NCBI RefSeq assembly: GCF_001270745.1
Contig: NZ_KQ434753.1
Coordinates: forward strand, 403,155-467,154
Source: Jiangella muralis
Lineage (GTDB): Bacteria > Actinomycetota > Actinomycetes > Jiangellales > Jiangellaceae
Direction of reading: 5' to 3'
DNA: 64,000 nt
The translations under genes were made by a program, and so were the position numbers. The stretch's first letter is position 1, and every line of letters starts with the position of its first letter. The notes under the pieces were generated by a model that saw only the letters and a list, made by a program, of their open reading frames with translations, did not search any database and had not been told where the DNA came from. Below are positions 28,531-37,444 of this stretch, piece by piece.

Positions 28531-29925
28531 TCAGCCGTGTGTCGCCAGCCGTCGCCGGGCGAGGAACGCCGCGGCCGCGCCCCCGGCCAGCAGCAGCGCC
28601 AGCGCGAGGCCCGTTCCGGCGCCGGCACCGGTGTCCGGCAGTTCCTCGCCGTCGCCCGGGTCGTCGGTCGGGGTGGACGTCGGCTGCTCGGTCGGCTCCT
28701 GCGTGGGCTGCTCCGTCGGCTGCTCGGTGGGCGTCGGGGTCGGTGTCGGCGCCGCGCCCTCCACCGTCACCGTCACGAGCGCGGGAGCGGAGTCGATCTT
28801 GCCGTCGTTGGCGATGACGTAGAACGTGTCCTCGCCCTCGAAGCCCGGCGCCGGGGTGTAGGTGAGCGTGCTCGGGTCGTCCTCGTAGCTCAGCTCGCCG
28901 AACTCCGGGGCGAAGACCTTGAACTCCAGCTCGTCGCCCTCGGGGTCGCTGCCGGCCAGCTCGATCGTCACCGGGGTGTCGATGGTCGTCTCCGCCGCGG
29001 TGGTCTCGACGACCGGCTCGGTGCGGGTCTCAGCGGTGTCCGCGATCGCCGCCGCGACGGCGCTCACCTGCGTGTAGACGCCCGGGTAGTCCGGCCGGGC
29101 GCAGCCGTTGCCCCAGCTGACGATGCCGACCTGGACCTGCTCGCCGTTCTCGTCCTCGCGGAACAGCGGGCCGCCGGAGTCGCCCTGGCAGCTGTCGATG
29201 CCGCCCTCGGCGAAGCCGGCGCACAGCTCGACGCCGGGCGCGAAGCCCCAGCCCTCGTCGTCCGGGTAGGAGGCGAGGCACTCGTCGTCGGAGACGAACG
29301 GCACCTCGGCCTCGAGCAAGAACTGCTGCTGCTCGCCGCCCTCGACGTCGGTGCCCCAGCCGGCCACCGTGAACATGCCCTCGTCGTACTCGTCGGTGGT
29401 GGCGAGGGCGAGCGTCGGGACGTCCTCGACCGGCTCCTCCAGCTGGATCAGCGCCCAGTCGGGTGACCCGCCGCCGATGCCCTCGGCGTTGGCCGACCAG
29501 ACGTACTCGCCGCCGACCTCGACGATGTCCTCGCCGGCGAGGTCGACCGAGCCGATCAGCGCGGTGATGTCGGTGTTCGGGCCGGTGCCGGGCGCGACGC
29601 AGTGCGCCGCCGTCAGCACCAGGTCCGGCGCGTACAGGGCACCGCCGCACAGCCCGCCGCCGATGTCGAGGCGGACCATCCACGGATAGTCACCCTCGGC
29701 GGCCGGGTCGCCGCCGACGATGCGCGGCAGGACGTCCAGCGTCTCGAAGGCCTGGTCGAGCAGGGTGACCGCGGGATCCGGCGTCTCCTCGGACGACGCG
29801 ACGCCGGCGGTGCCGAGCAGGCCGGTGCCGGCCACGACGGTGGCCAGCAGGGCGCCCGCGACGCGGACACGATGACGCAAGTGGTAACGCAAGGATTCAC
29901 TCCGATTCGGCACATGGATTCGCAT
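28531..29925 (-). CDS. Cell-wall-anchored trypsin-like serine protease (S1, LPXTG)
   Basis: 464 residues. After a signal peptide (about 1-44) and short pro-region, the protease starts at RIVGGDPAAEGDYPW, the classical activation site. The triad is visible: His in LTAAHC, Asp in GSPDWALIQLEEP, Ser in CQGDSGGPLF. An Ig/cadherin-like module (about 305-385) with DPEGDELEFKVF and GFEGEDTFYVIANDG follows, then a Thr/Pro/Glu spacer and the sorting signal LPDTG, a hydrophobic helix and RRRLATHG. It should be sortase-anchored with the protease facing outward. ATG at 29925 is chosen because it begins the signal peptide. Confidence 0.93.
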   Translation of the reverse strand: MRIHVPNRSESLRYHLRHRVRVAGALLATVVAGTGLLGTAGVASSEETPDPAVTLLDQAFETLDVLPRIVGGDPAAEGDYPWMVRLDIGGGLCGGALYAPDLVLTAAHCVAPGTGPNTDITALIGSVDLAGEDIVEVGGEYVWSANAEGIGGGSPDWALIQLEEPVEDVPTLALATTDEYDEGMFTVAGWGTDVEGGEQQQFLLEAEVPFVSDDECLASYPDDEGWGFAPGVELCAGFAEGGIDSCQGDSGGPLFREDENGEQVQVGIVSWGNGCARPDYPGVYTQVSAVAAAIADTAETRTEPVVETTAAETTIDTPVTIELAGSDPEGDELEFKVFAPEFGELSYEDDPSTLTYTPAPGFEGEDTFYVIANDGKIDSAPALVTVTVEGAAPTPTPTPTEQPTEQPTQEPTEQPTSTPTDDPGDGEELPDTGAGAGTGLALALLLAGGAAAAFLARRRLATHG

Positions 29926-30113
29926 TCGATGATCACGATCTCCGGGGCGGCACGGAATTCGCCGGGCCCGGAACCGCGGGGAACGGTACCGGAAGCCGCC
30001 CCCCCGTCGCGGACCCGACAACACCGTTCCGACCAGGAATTTCACCGGGCCGGACCGGCTCGGGGGGCATTGCCCCGTTTCGTCCGCGACTGGTTCCGCG
30101 ACACCCTGACATC

Positions 30114-30151
30114 GTGTCAATGGACACAAATACGGCGATGGTCAATAAACT
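30114..30151 (+). promoter_or_regulatory. Palindrome and -10 box upstream of nfeD-like gene
   Basis: GTGTC-N4-GACAC (30114-30127) is followed by TAAACT (30146-30151), which ends six bases before the ATG. The spacing suggests a leaderless transcript with an operator over its -35 region. Confidence 0.4.
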
Positions 30152-30157
30152 TCGGCC

Positions 30158-30619
30158 ATGCAGTCGATGTGGGACTGGTTCGGCGAACACGCCTGGGTGC
30201 TGGCATGGGTCGGCACCGCGCTCGTCCTCGGGACGATCGAACTCACGACGCTCGACTTCTTCTTCCTCATGCTGGCCATCGGCGCGGCCAGCGGCGCCGT
30301 CGCGGCCGCCATGGGCGCGGAGTTCCTCGTCCAGGTGCTGGTCGCGGTGGCGGTCGCCGTGGCACTGCTCGGCGTCGTGCGGCCGATCGCGAAGAAGCGG
30401 CTGCTCAAACCGACCCCGTCGTCGTTCGGCGCGGCGGCGCTGGTCGGCCAGAGCGGCGTCGTCATCGAACGCGTCGACGCCCACAACGGGCTGATCAAGC
30501 TGGCCGGCGAGGTGTGGTCGGCGCGCAGCTACGACGGGACGTCCGCGTTCGAGGCGGGCGCCACCGTCGGCGTCGTCGAGATCCGCGGCGCCACCGCGCT
30601 CGTGCTGGACGAGTCCTGA
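30158..30619 (+). CDS. NfeD-family membrane protein
   Basis: 153 residues. Three hydrophobic segments at about 12-28, 31-52 and 54-75 (FFLMLAIGAASGAVAAAMG) precede a soluble OB-fold domain (GQSGVVIERVDAHNGLIKLAGEVWSARSYDG), the short form of NfeD. In bacteria such proteins act with stomatin/SPFH proteins on membrane quality, but no SPFH gene is adjacent. It ends 15 bases from the convergent cbs stop. Confidence 0.92.
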   Translation: MQSMWDWFGEHAWVLAWVGTALVLGTIELTTLDFFFLMLAIGAASGAVAAAMGAEFLVQVLVAVAVAVALLGVVRPIAKKRLLKPTPSSFGAAALVGQSGVVIERVDAHNGLIKLAGEVWSARSYDGTSAFEAGATVGVVEIRGATALVLDES

Positions 30620-30634
30620 CGCCGCTGCTCCGGG

Positions 30635-32002
30635 TCAGATCGTGGCGACGTAGCCGAGGAGGTCGGTGCGGGTCAGCACGCCCACCGGCTTGCCGTCGTC
30701 GACGACGAGCAGCGCGTCGGCCGTGCGCAGCGCGTCGACGGCGGCGGTGACGGCCTCGCCGGCGCCGACCATGGGCAGCGCCTTCGACATGTGCCGCTCG
30801 ACGCGGTCGGTGAGGTGCGCGGCGCCGGTGAACAGGGCGTCCATCAGGTCGCGCTCGACGACGGCGCCGGCCACCTCGGCGGCCATGACCGGCGGCTCGG
30901 CCCGCACGACCGGCATCTGCGACACGTTGTACTCGCGCAGGATGTGGACGGCGTCGGCGACGGTCTCGGCCGGGTGGGTGTGCACCAGCGCCGGCATCTC
31001 GCCGGTCTTGCCGCGCAGGACGTCGCCGACGGTGGCGCCCTCGACCGGCGGCAGGAAGCCGTACGACGTCATCCAGGCGTCGTCGAAGACCTTGGACAGG
31101 TAGCCGCGACCGCCGTCGGGCAGCAGCACCACGACGACGTCATCCGGCCCGGCCCGCTCGGCCACCCGCAGCGCGGCCACGACGGCCAGCCCGCAGGAGC
31201 CGCCGACCAGCAGGCCCTCTTCGCGGGCCAGCCGGCGGGTCATGTCGAAGGAGTCCTTGTCGGACACCGCGACGATCTCGTCGCACACCTCGGTGTCGTA
31301 CGTCGTGGGCCAGAAGTCCTCACCGACGCCCTCGACGAGGTACGGCCGGCCGGTGCCGCCGGAGTAGACCGAGCCCTCCGGGTCGGCCCCGACGACCTGC
31401 ACCCGGCCGCCGGACACCTCCTTGAGGTAGCGCCCGACGCCGGTGATGGTGCCGCCGGTGCCGATGCCCGCCACGAAGTGGGTGATGCGGCCGTCGGTCT
31501 GCTTCCACAGCTCCGGGCCGGTGGTCTCGTAGTGCGAGCGCGGGTTCGCCGGGTTGGAGTACTGGTCGGGCTTCCAGGCGCCGGGGGTCTCGCGGACCAG
31601 CCGGTCGGAGACCGAGTAGTAAGAGTCGGGGTCCTCCGGCGCGACCGCCGTGGGGCAGACCACCACCTCGGCGCCGTACGCCTTGAGCACGTTCCGCTTG
31701 TCCTCGCTCACCTTGTCGGGGCAGACGAAGATGCAGCGGTAGCCCTTGCGCTGCGCCGCCAGCGCCAGCCCGACGCCGGTGTTGCCACTCGTCGGCTCGA
31801 CGATGGTGCCGCCGGGCCCGATGAGGCCGGCCTTCTCGGCGTCCTCGATCATGCGGGTGGCGATGCGGTCCTTCACCGAGCCGCCCGGGTTCAGGTACTC
31901 GACCTTCGCCAGCACGGTGGCCGGCAGCGCCTCGGCGACGGCGCCCAGCCGGACCAGCGGGGTGTTGCCGATGAGGTCGAGGACGTTCTCGTAGTACTCC
32001 AC
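30635..32002 (-). CDS. cbs: Cystathionine beta-synthase
   Basis: 455 residues. Fold-type II PLP domain (about 1-320): NTPLVRLG, PLP lysine in NPGGSVKDRIA, PTSGNTGVGLA, GTGGTITGVGRYLKE. A pair of CBS domains follows (about 330-455: MPALVHTHPAETVADAVHILREYNVSQMPVV and ALPMVGAGEAVTAAVDALRTADALLVVDDGKPVG). No haem-binding N-terminus. It condenses serine and homocysteine. The GTG start lacks a ribosome site but TAATCT (32010-32015) lies seven bases upstream, so the mRNA is probably leaderless. The longer open frame upstream is shadow of the divergent hydrolase. Confidence 0.95.
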   Translation of the reverse strand: MEYYENVLDLIGNTPLVRLGAVAEALPATVLAKVEYLNPGGSVKDRIATRMIEDAEKAGLIGPGGTIVEPTSGNTGVGLALAAQRKGYRCIFVCPDKVSEDKRNVLKAYGAEVVVCPTAVAPEDPDSYYSVSDRLVRETPGAWKPDQYSNPANPRSHYETTGPELWKQTDGRITHFVAGIGTGGTITGVGRYLKEVSGGRVQVVGADPEGSVYSGGTGRPYLVEGVGEDFWPTTYDTEVCDEIVAVSDKDSFDMTRRLAREEGLLVGGSCGLAVVAALRVAERAGPDDVVVVLLPDGGRGYLSKVFDDAWMTSYGFLPPVEGATVGDVLRGKTGEMPALVHTHPAETVADAVHILREYNVSQMPVVRAEPPVMAAEVAGAVVERDLMDALFTGAAHLTDRVERHMSKALPMVGAGEAVTAAVDALRTADALLVVDDGKPVGVLTRTDLLGYVATI

Positions 32003-32009
32003 GCTGCTG

Positions 32010-32062
32010 AGATTAGCCGAGGGCGTGGCTCGCCTCGGCCGAGCCGTCCGGTTCGCTAGAGT
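32010..32062. promoter_or_regulatory. Divergent leaderless-type promoters of cbs and the SGNH hydrolase
   Basis: TAATCT (32010-32015, minus) lies seven bases before the cbs GTG and TAGAGT (32057-32062, plus) lies six bases before the hydrolase GTG. Both match TANNNT and leave no room for a ribosome site. Confidence 0.5.
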
Positions 32063-32068
32063 CGAACG

Positions 32069-33070
32069 GTGGTCGGCATGGTCAGCGCTCGGACGGCACG
32101 TCGTCTCGCCGCGGCCGCCGCGTACGGGGGTGGTGGGCTCAGCCTGATCGGCGCCGCCGGCTACGGACTGCTGCGGCTGCAGGCGAAGCTGGCCCGGCGC
32201 ACCATCACCGGCCGCCCGCTCGGCGGCCCGCCCGACCCCGACGGCCGCTACGGCAGCGGCGACGACCCGCCGCTCTCGTTCGTCGTCGCAGGCGATTCCG
32301 CGGCGGCCGGGTACGGCGTCGCGACCGCCGAGGAGACGCCCGGCGCGCTGCTCGCCGCCGGGCTGGCCGAGGTCGCGCACCGCCCGGTCACCCTCACCAC
32401 CGTCGCGCAGGTCGGCGCCCAGACGGCCGACCTCGCCGACCAGCTCGACCGCGCGAAGGCCGCCGCCCCCGACGTCGCGCTGCTCATCGTCGGCGGCAAC
32501 GACATCACCCACCAGGTGAAGCTGGCCGAGTCCGTCCGGCTGCTCGACGAAGCCGTGCGGCGGCTGCGCGAGACCGGCTGCCAGGTCGTCGTCGGTACCT
32601 GCCCCGACCTCGGCACCATCCGCCCGATCCGCCCGCCGCTGCGCTGGCTGGCCCGGCACGCGAGCCGGCAGCTGGCCGCCGCCCAGACGATGGCCGTCGT
32701 CGCGGCCGGCGGACGCACCGTCTCGCTCGGCTCCATCCTCGGCCCCGAGTTCGACGCGGCGCCCGGCGAGCTGTTCAGCGAGGACCAGTTCCACCCGTCG
32801 TCGGCCGGCTACGCGCACGCGGCCGCCGCCGTGCTGCCGTCGCTGATCGGCGCGCTCGGCCTGTGGGCTCCCGGCGACGAGACGCCCGAGCTCGGCCGCG
32901 GCGACAGCGTGCTGCCGGTGTCTCTCGCGGCGGTCGCGGCCGCCGACCACGCCGGGACCGAGGTCGCCGCCGCGACGCTGGGCGGCCGGGCCCGCGGGCC
33001 GCGCGGCCCCTGGGCCCAGCTGCGCAACCGCCGCCGGCGGCCGCTGCCGGAGACGCCCGAGCGGGTCTGA
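32069..33070 (+). CDS. SGNH/GDSL-type hydrolase, membrane-anchored
   Basis: 333 residues. A hydrophobic N-terminal segment (about 13-33) is followed by the SGNH blocks: Ser in VVAGDSAAAGYG, Gly region in QVGAQTADL, Asn in IVGGNDITH and Asp/His in SEDQFHPSSAGY. It is a lipase/esterase-like hydrolase, probably acting outside the membrane; substrate unknown. The C-terminal 60 residues are Ala/Arg/Pro-rich and probably disordered. Start GTG 32069 or ATG 32078. Confidence 0.9.
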   Translation: MVGMVSARTARRLAAAAAYGGGGLSLIGAAGYGLLRLQAKLARRTITGRPLGGPPDPDGRYGSGDDPPLSFVVAGDSAAAGYGVATAEETPGALLAAGLAEVAHRPVTLTTVAQVGAQTADLADQLDRAKAAAPDVALLIVGGNDITHQVKLAESVRLLDEAVRRLRETGCQVVVGTCPDLGTIRPIRPPLRWLARHASRQLAAAQTMAVVAAGGRTVSLGSILGPEFDAAPGELFSEDQFHPSSAGYAHAAAAVLPSLIGALGLWAPGDETPELGRGDSVLPVSLAAVAAADHAGTEVAAATLGGRARGPRGPWAQLRNRRRRPLPETPERV

Positions 33071-33106
33071 CCCCGCCGCACCGGCCCGCTCGCGGGGCGC
33101 GGCGGG

Positions 33107-33131
33107 TATCCTGGAGTTACCAGCGAGTAAC
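33107..33131 (+). promoter_or_regulatory. Promoter and palindromic operator of the thiolase gene
   Basis: A TATCCT box (33107-33112) is followed by the palindrome GTTAC-N6-GTAAC (33116-33131), placed where transcription would start. TTAC-type palindromes of this kind are known for TetR-family fatty-acid-degradation repressors in actinobacteria; the cognate regulator is not identified here. Confidence 0.5.
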
Positions 33132-33152
33132 CCACGGTCGAAGGAGCCCGCC

Positions 33153-34376
33153 ATGCCCGAGGCAGTCATCGTCGCCACCGCGCGGTCGCCGATCGGGCGG
33201 GCCTACAAGGGGTCCCTGGTCGGCGTGCGGCCGGACGACCTGGCCGTCGCGACCATCCGGGCGGCGCTCGACCAGGTCCCGGCGCTCGACCCCGCGACCA
33301 TCGACGACCTGTATGTGGGGTGTGCGGAGCCGCGCGACGAGCACGGCGGCAACGTCGCGCGGCGCATCGCCGTCCAGCTCGGGCTCGACGCGATGCCGGC
33401 GGCGACGATCAACCGGTTCTGCGCGTCGTCGGTGCAGACGGCGCGCATGGCGTTCCACGCGATCAAGGCCGGCGAGGGCGACGTGTTCGTGTCGGCCGGC
33501 GTCGAGTGCGTGTCCCGGTACGTCGGCTTCGGCGGCGCCGGCGTCGACCCGGCCGAGACGCAGAACCCGGCGTTCGCCGACGCGCAGGCGCGCACGGCCA
33601 GGTACGCCGAGACGAACGAGACGTGGCACGACCCGCGCGACGACGGTCAGCTGCCCGACATCTACCTCCAGATGGGCCAGACCGCCGAGAACGTCGCCAC
33701 CTACGCCGGCGTCACCCGCGCCGAGCAGGACGAGTTCGCCGTCCTCTCCCAGTCGCGGGCCGAGCAGGCGGTGAAGGACGGCTTCTTCGCCCGCGAGATC
33801 GTCCCCATCACCCGGCCCGACGGCCAGGTCGTCGACACCGACGACAGCCCGCGGCCGGGCACCACGCTGGAGAAGCTGGCCGCGCTGCAGCCGGTGTTCC
33901 GGCCCGGCGGCACGGTGACGGCGGGCAACTGCACGCCGCTCAACGACGGCGCCGCTGCCGTCGTGATCATGTCCGACGACCGCGCCCGCGAGCTGGGCCT
34001 GACGCCGCTCGCCCGCATCGTCGCGACGGCCACGTCGGCGCTGTCGCCGGAGATCATGGGCCTCGGCCCAGTCGAGTCCACCCGCCGGGCGCTGGACCGC
34101 GCCGGCATGACCATCGGCGACGTCGACCTCGTCGAGATCAACGAGGCGTTCGCCGCCCAGGTGGTCCCGAGCGCGCGGCAGCTCGGCATCGAGTACGACA
34201 AGCTCAACGTGCACGGCGGCGCCATCGCGCTCGGCCACCCGTTCGGCTCCACCGGAGCACGCATCATGACGACCTTGGTGAACGGCCTGCGCACGCGCGA
34301 CGCGTCGATCGGCCTGGAGACGATGTGCGTCGGCGGGGGCCAGGGGATGGCGATCATCCTCGAGCGGATGGGCTGA
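33153..34376 (+). CDS. Acetyl-CoA C-acyltransferase (thiolase)
   Basis: 407 residues. The active-site cysteine lies in INRFCASSVQTARMA (about residue 91), the GHP histidine in HGGAIALGHPFGSTGAR and the second cysteine in CVGGGQGMA. NEAFAAQVVP is also present. It cleaves 3-ketoacyl-CoA in fatty-acid oxidation or condenses acetyl-CoA. AAGGAG lies seven bases before the ATG. Confidence 0.96.
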   Translation: MPEAVIVATARSPIGRAYKGSLVGVRPDDLAVATIRAALDQVPALDPATIDDLYVGCAEPRDEHGGNVARRIAVQLGLDAMPAATINRFCASSVQTARMAFHAIKAGEGDVFVSAGVECVSRYVGFGGAGVDPAETQNPAFADAQARTARYAETNETWHDPRDDGQLPDIYLQMGQTAENVATYAGVTRAEQDEFAVLSQSRAEQAVKDGFFAREIVPITRPDGQVVDTDDSPRPGTTLEKLAALQPVFRPGGTVTAGNCTPLNDGAAAVVIMSDDRARELGLTPLARIVATATSALSPEIMGLGPVESTRRALDRAGMTIGDVDLVEINEAFAAQVVPSARQLGIEYDKLNVHGGAIALGHPFGSTGARIMTTLVNGLRTRDASIGLETMCVGGGQGMAIILERMG

Positions 34377-34473
34377 CGCCCCGCGGCCAGATGGTCTTGG
34401 GTGTAGGGGTTGTGCCCTCCGGAGTCCTGCGGCACAGTCGATGTACGGAGACCTCGACACCCCGGAGGCAGCC

Positions 34474-34704
34474 ATGAGCCTGAATCACTCCGACGAGACC
34501 CATCGCAACCTTCTCGCCCGCGTTCCCGGCGTCACCGGGCGAGAACTCCCGGAGTGGTTCGCGGCCTTGGAGGCCGGACCGTCCTTCCTGCGGTTCGACG
34601 ACCGGGTGAGATGGCTCCGCGACGAACACGGGCTGGCGCACGGCCACGCGACGGCCATCGTGCACGAGGCCGACCTGCGCCGCGCCGCCCGCAACTTCAG
34701 CTGA
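34474..34704 (+). CDS. DUF4287 small protein
   Basis: 76 residues. The sequence (NLLARVPGVTGRELPEWFAALEAG, then VRWLRDEHGLAHGHATAIVHEADLRRA) matches the DUF4287 pattern, found alone or fused to DUF5655. Cytoplasmic, role unknown. The ATG at 34474 is chosen because GGAGG lies five bases upstream; a longer frame from 34441 has no such site. Confidence 0.85.
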   Translation: MSLNHSDETHRNLLARVPGVTGRELPEWFAALEAGPSFLRFDDRVRWLRDEHGLAHGHATAIVHEADLRRAARNFS

Positions 34705-34711
34705 GACGCTG

Positions 34712-34756
34712 ACACGAACGGCCCGCCCCGTGAACTGCACGGGACGGGCCGTTCGT
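34712..34756. terminator. Bidirectional terminator
   Basis: A stem of about 19 bp with one mismatch, ACGAACGGCCCG...CGGGCCGTTCGT, between convergent DUF4287 and Bax-inhibitor-type genes. Confidence 0.8.
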
Positions 34757-34781
34757 ACGTCAGGCGGCGCTGCCGCCGGGG

Positions 34782-35582
34782 TCATTCACCCCGGAGGATG
34801 GCCAGCAGCCGCAGGATCTCGAGGTAGAGCCAGACCAGCGTGACGGTGAGGCCGAACGCCGCCGTCCAGGCGAACTTGGCCGGAATCCCAGCCTTGACGC
34901 CCTTCTCGATGAAGTCGAAGTCGAGGATCAGGCAGAACGACGCCAGGCCGACCGCGAACAGGCCGATCAGCACGCCGAACCAGCCGTCGCGGAAGCCGAA
35001 GGCGCTGTCGGACGAGCCGAACCACATGAACATCAGGTTGACCAGGCTGAAGATGCCGTAGCCGATGAGTGCGATCATGACGCCGCGACGGAACCTCGGC
35101 GTCACCCGGACCTTGCCGCTGCGGTAGACCAGCAGCGTCGCCGCGAACACGCCCAGCGTGCCGAGCACGGCCTGCGCGACGATGCCGTCGAGCGGGCGGC
35201 CGGAGACGGCGTAGTTCTCGAAGATCTGGCTGATGCCACCGACGAACAGACCCTCGAACGCGGCGTAGGCCAGGATCAGGGGCGGCGACGGGTTGCGCTT
35301 GAACGCGTTGACCAGGCCGAGCACCAGGCCGACGATCAGGCCGATCATGGCCAGGCCCGGGTTCATCCAGCCGATGACGGCGCCGGCGAGCAGCACCGCG
35401 AAAGTGATGCCGGTCTTCGTGATGACGTCGTCGTACGTCATCCGCCCGGTCTGCACCGGCGTCGCCGACGGCGCGGCGTACATGTTCTGCAGTTCTTCAG
35501 CACTCGGCGCGGCGGCGTCGTAGGTCGCGTGCCGTCCGTTGAAGCCCTCAGCCCGGCCGAAGATCGGGTTGTTTCCCTGCAT
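34782..35582 (-). CDS. Bax inhibitor-1/YccA-family membrane protein
   Basis: 266 residues with about seven hydrophobic helices. The N-terminus (MQGNNPIFGRAEGFN) is typical of actinobacterial members; the C-terminal aspartates (ILDFDFIEKGVKAGIP) correspond to the pH-sensing acidic pair of the family. Related proteins are calcium-leak channels. The ATG at 35582 has GGAGGAG upstream. Confidence 0.92.
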   Translation of the reverse strand: MQGNNPIFGRAEGFNGRHATYDAAAPSAEELQNMYAAPSATPVQTGRMTYDDVITKTGITFAVLLAGAVIGWMNPGLAMIGLIVGLVLGLVNAFKRNPSPPLILAYAAFEGLFVGGISQIFENYAVSGRPLDGIVAQAVLGTLGVFAATLLVYRSGKVRVTPRFRRGVMIALIGYGIFSLVNLMFMWFGSSDSAFGFRDGWFGVLIGLFAVGLASFCLILDFDFIEKGVKAGIPAKFAWTAAFGLTVTLVWLYLEILRLLAILRGE

Positions 35583-35797
35583 CGTTCTCCTCCAACGCCC
35601 CACGGCGGGGCGAGTCAGGTGCGTTCCGCAAGTCTACTGATCACGCGTGGTGCGGACACCCCCGGGCGCACGGCCCAGGCCGCAATGGTGACACCTCATC
35701 CACACGTTGGCACAACCCATGAAGAGGGACTTTCCGCTACCCTGGGCCGCGCGTCCGGCCGGGTCCGGCGCACCAACGGGGGAAAGCGGAGGTCAGC

Positions 35798-37441
35798 ATG
35801 GTGTATCCAGGGTCGCCCACAGGTCCGGACGAGCCGGATCCCGGACCGGTCCCGCCGCCTCCGCCGCCGTCCGGCCAGCCGCTCCCCTACCCCGACGCCG
35901 CCGACGCCGAGCCGGCGATCGTGCCGCGCAAGCGCCGCGGCCTGCTGGCCGGCGGCATCGCGGCGGCGGTCCTGCTGGTCGTGCCCGGCGCGGTGTTCGC
36001 GTGGCAGGCGCTCGACGGCGGCGGCACGCAGCCGCACGACGTGCTCCCGTCCGACGCCATCGGCTACGTCCGGCTCGACCTCGACCCGTCCGCCGGGCAG
36101 AAGATCGAGGCGTTCCGGTTCCTGCGGAACTTCCCGCTGTTCACCGAGGCCACCGGCATCACCGACGAGGACGCCGACCTGCGCGAGCGGTTCGTCGACG
36201 AGCTGGCCGCGTCCACCGGCTGCGACATCGACTTCGCCAGGGACGTCGAACCGTGGGCCGGCGAGCGCATCGGCGCCGCCATGACGCCGCCCGCGGGCGA
36301 CGCCGACGCACCGGGCTACGTCGTCGCGCTGCAGGCCAGCGACGAGGACGCCGCCACCGCCGCGATCGACCGCATCCTCGGCTGCGGCGGCGACGGCGCC
36401 GAGACCGAAGGGCTCGGACGCGCCTACGTCGACGGCTACCTGCTGGTCACCGACACCCAGGAGAACGCCGACGCCTACGCGGGCGCCGCGGCCGACTCGT
36501 CGCTGGCCGACAACGCCGAGTTCACCGAGGCCATGGACCTGCTCGGTGAGCAGGGCATCGCCTCGGCGTGGATCTCCGGCGGCGCCATGTTCGACCTGTT
36601 CGACGCGTCGGCGGGCTCGTTCGGTGCCGGCGCCGGCGACGAGGGCATGCCGTCGCTGGACGACCTGCGCGACGTCGTCGACCAGACGTACCGCAGCGTC
36701 GCGCTGTCCCTCCGCTTCGACGACCGGTACGCCGAGCTGGCCGGTGTGGTCAGCGGCAGCTCGTACCGCGCTCTCGCCGGTGGCGGCGTCGACGCGTCCG
36801 TGCCCGACGACACCACCCTGTTCATCGGCCAGCACGACGCCGGCCAGTACCTGCGCGACACCTGGGACACGTCGCTGGAGGCGATCCCCGACGGCGCGGA
36901 GATGATGGCCGAGCTGGAGGCCCAGACCGGCATCGTCCTGCCCGACGACCTCGCCACCCTCCTCGGCGACGACCTCGTCGTGGCCGCCGACGCGAGCAAC
37001 CTGGACCTCGACGACGCGGACGGCCTGTTCGGCGTCGAGATCGGCGCCCGCGTCGTCACCGACCCGGACGCGTTCGCCGACCTGTGGGATCGCGTCGAGG
37101 GCCTGGCCGCCGACGCCGGCGCACCGCTGGACGAGCTGCCGCTGCGGACCACCGACGACGGCTACGTGCTGGCCACCTCCGACGACTACGCCGACGTCCT
37201 GCTCGACGGCGGCGGCCTCGGCGACACCGACGCCTACCGCACCGCGGTCGCCGGCGCCGACGACGCCGACTCCGTCCTCTTCCTCAACGCCGACGCCGTC
37301 ACCGAGCAGCTGCTCGCCGCCGGTGGCGACTCCCTCGGCGACGCCGAGCGGGAGTCGATCGAGGCGCTCCAGGCGCTCGGCCTGGCCCTGCACCTCGAGG
37401 ACGGCCACCTGGAGCTGAGCCTGCGCGTCACCACCGGCTGA
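35798..37441 (+). CDS. DUF3352 membrane-anchored protein
   Basis: 547 residues: a Pro-rich cytoplasmic N-terminus (1-45), one membrane helix at about 50-70 (GLLAGGIAAAVLLVVPGAVFAW), then a very acidic extracytoplasmic domain with DVLPSDAIGYVRLDLDPSAGQKIEAFRFLRNFP, the DUF3352 signature. One Cys pair (GCDIDFA, LGCGGDG). Function unknown. GGAGG ribosome site. Confidence 0.88.
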   Translation: MVYPGSPTGPDEPDPGPVPPPPPPSGQPLPYPDAADAEPAIVPRKRRGLLAGGIAAAVLLVVPGAVFAWQALDGGGTQPHDVLPSDAIGYVRLDLDPSAGQKIEAFRFLRNFPLFTEATGITDEDADLRERFVDELAASTGCDIDFARDVEPWAGERIGAAMTPPAGDADAPGYVVALQASDEDAATAAIDRILGCGGDGAETEGLGRAYVDGYLLVTDTQENADAYAGAAADSSLADNAEFTEAMDLLGEQGIASAWISGGAMFDLFDASAGSFGAGAGDEGMPSLDDLRDVVDQTYRSVALSLRFDDRYAELAGVVSGSSYRALAGGGVDASVPDDTTLFIGQHDAGQYLRDTWDTSLEAIPDGAEMMAELEAQTGIVLPDDLATLLGDDLVVAADASNLDLDDADGLFGVEIGARVVTDPDAFADLWDRVEGLAADAGAPLDELPLRTTDDGYVLATSDDYADVLLDGGGLGDTDAYRTAVAGADDADSVLFLNADAVTEQLLAAGGDSLGDAERESIEALQALGLALHLEDGHLELSLRVTTG

Positions 37442-37444
37442 GGT

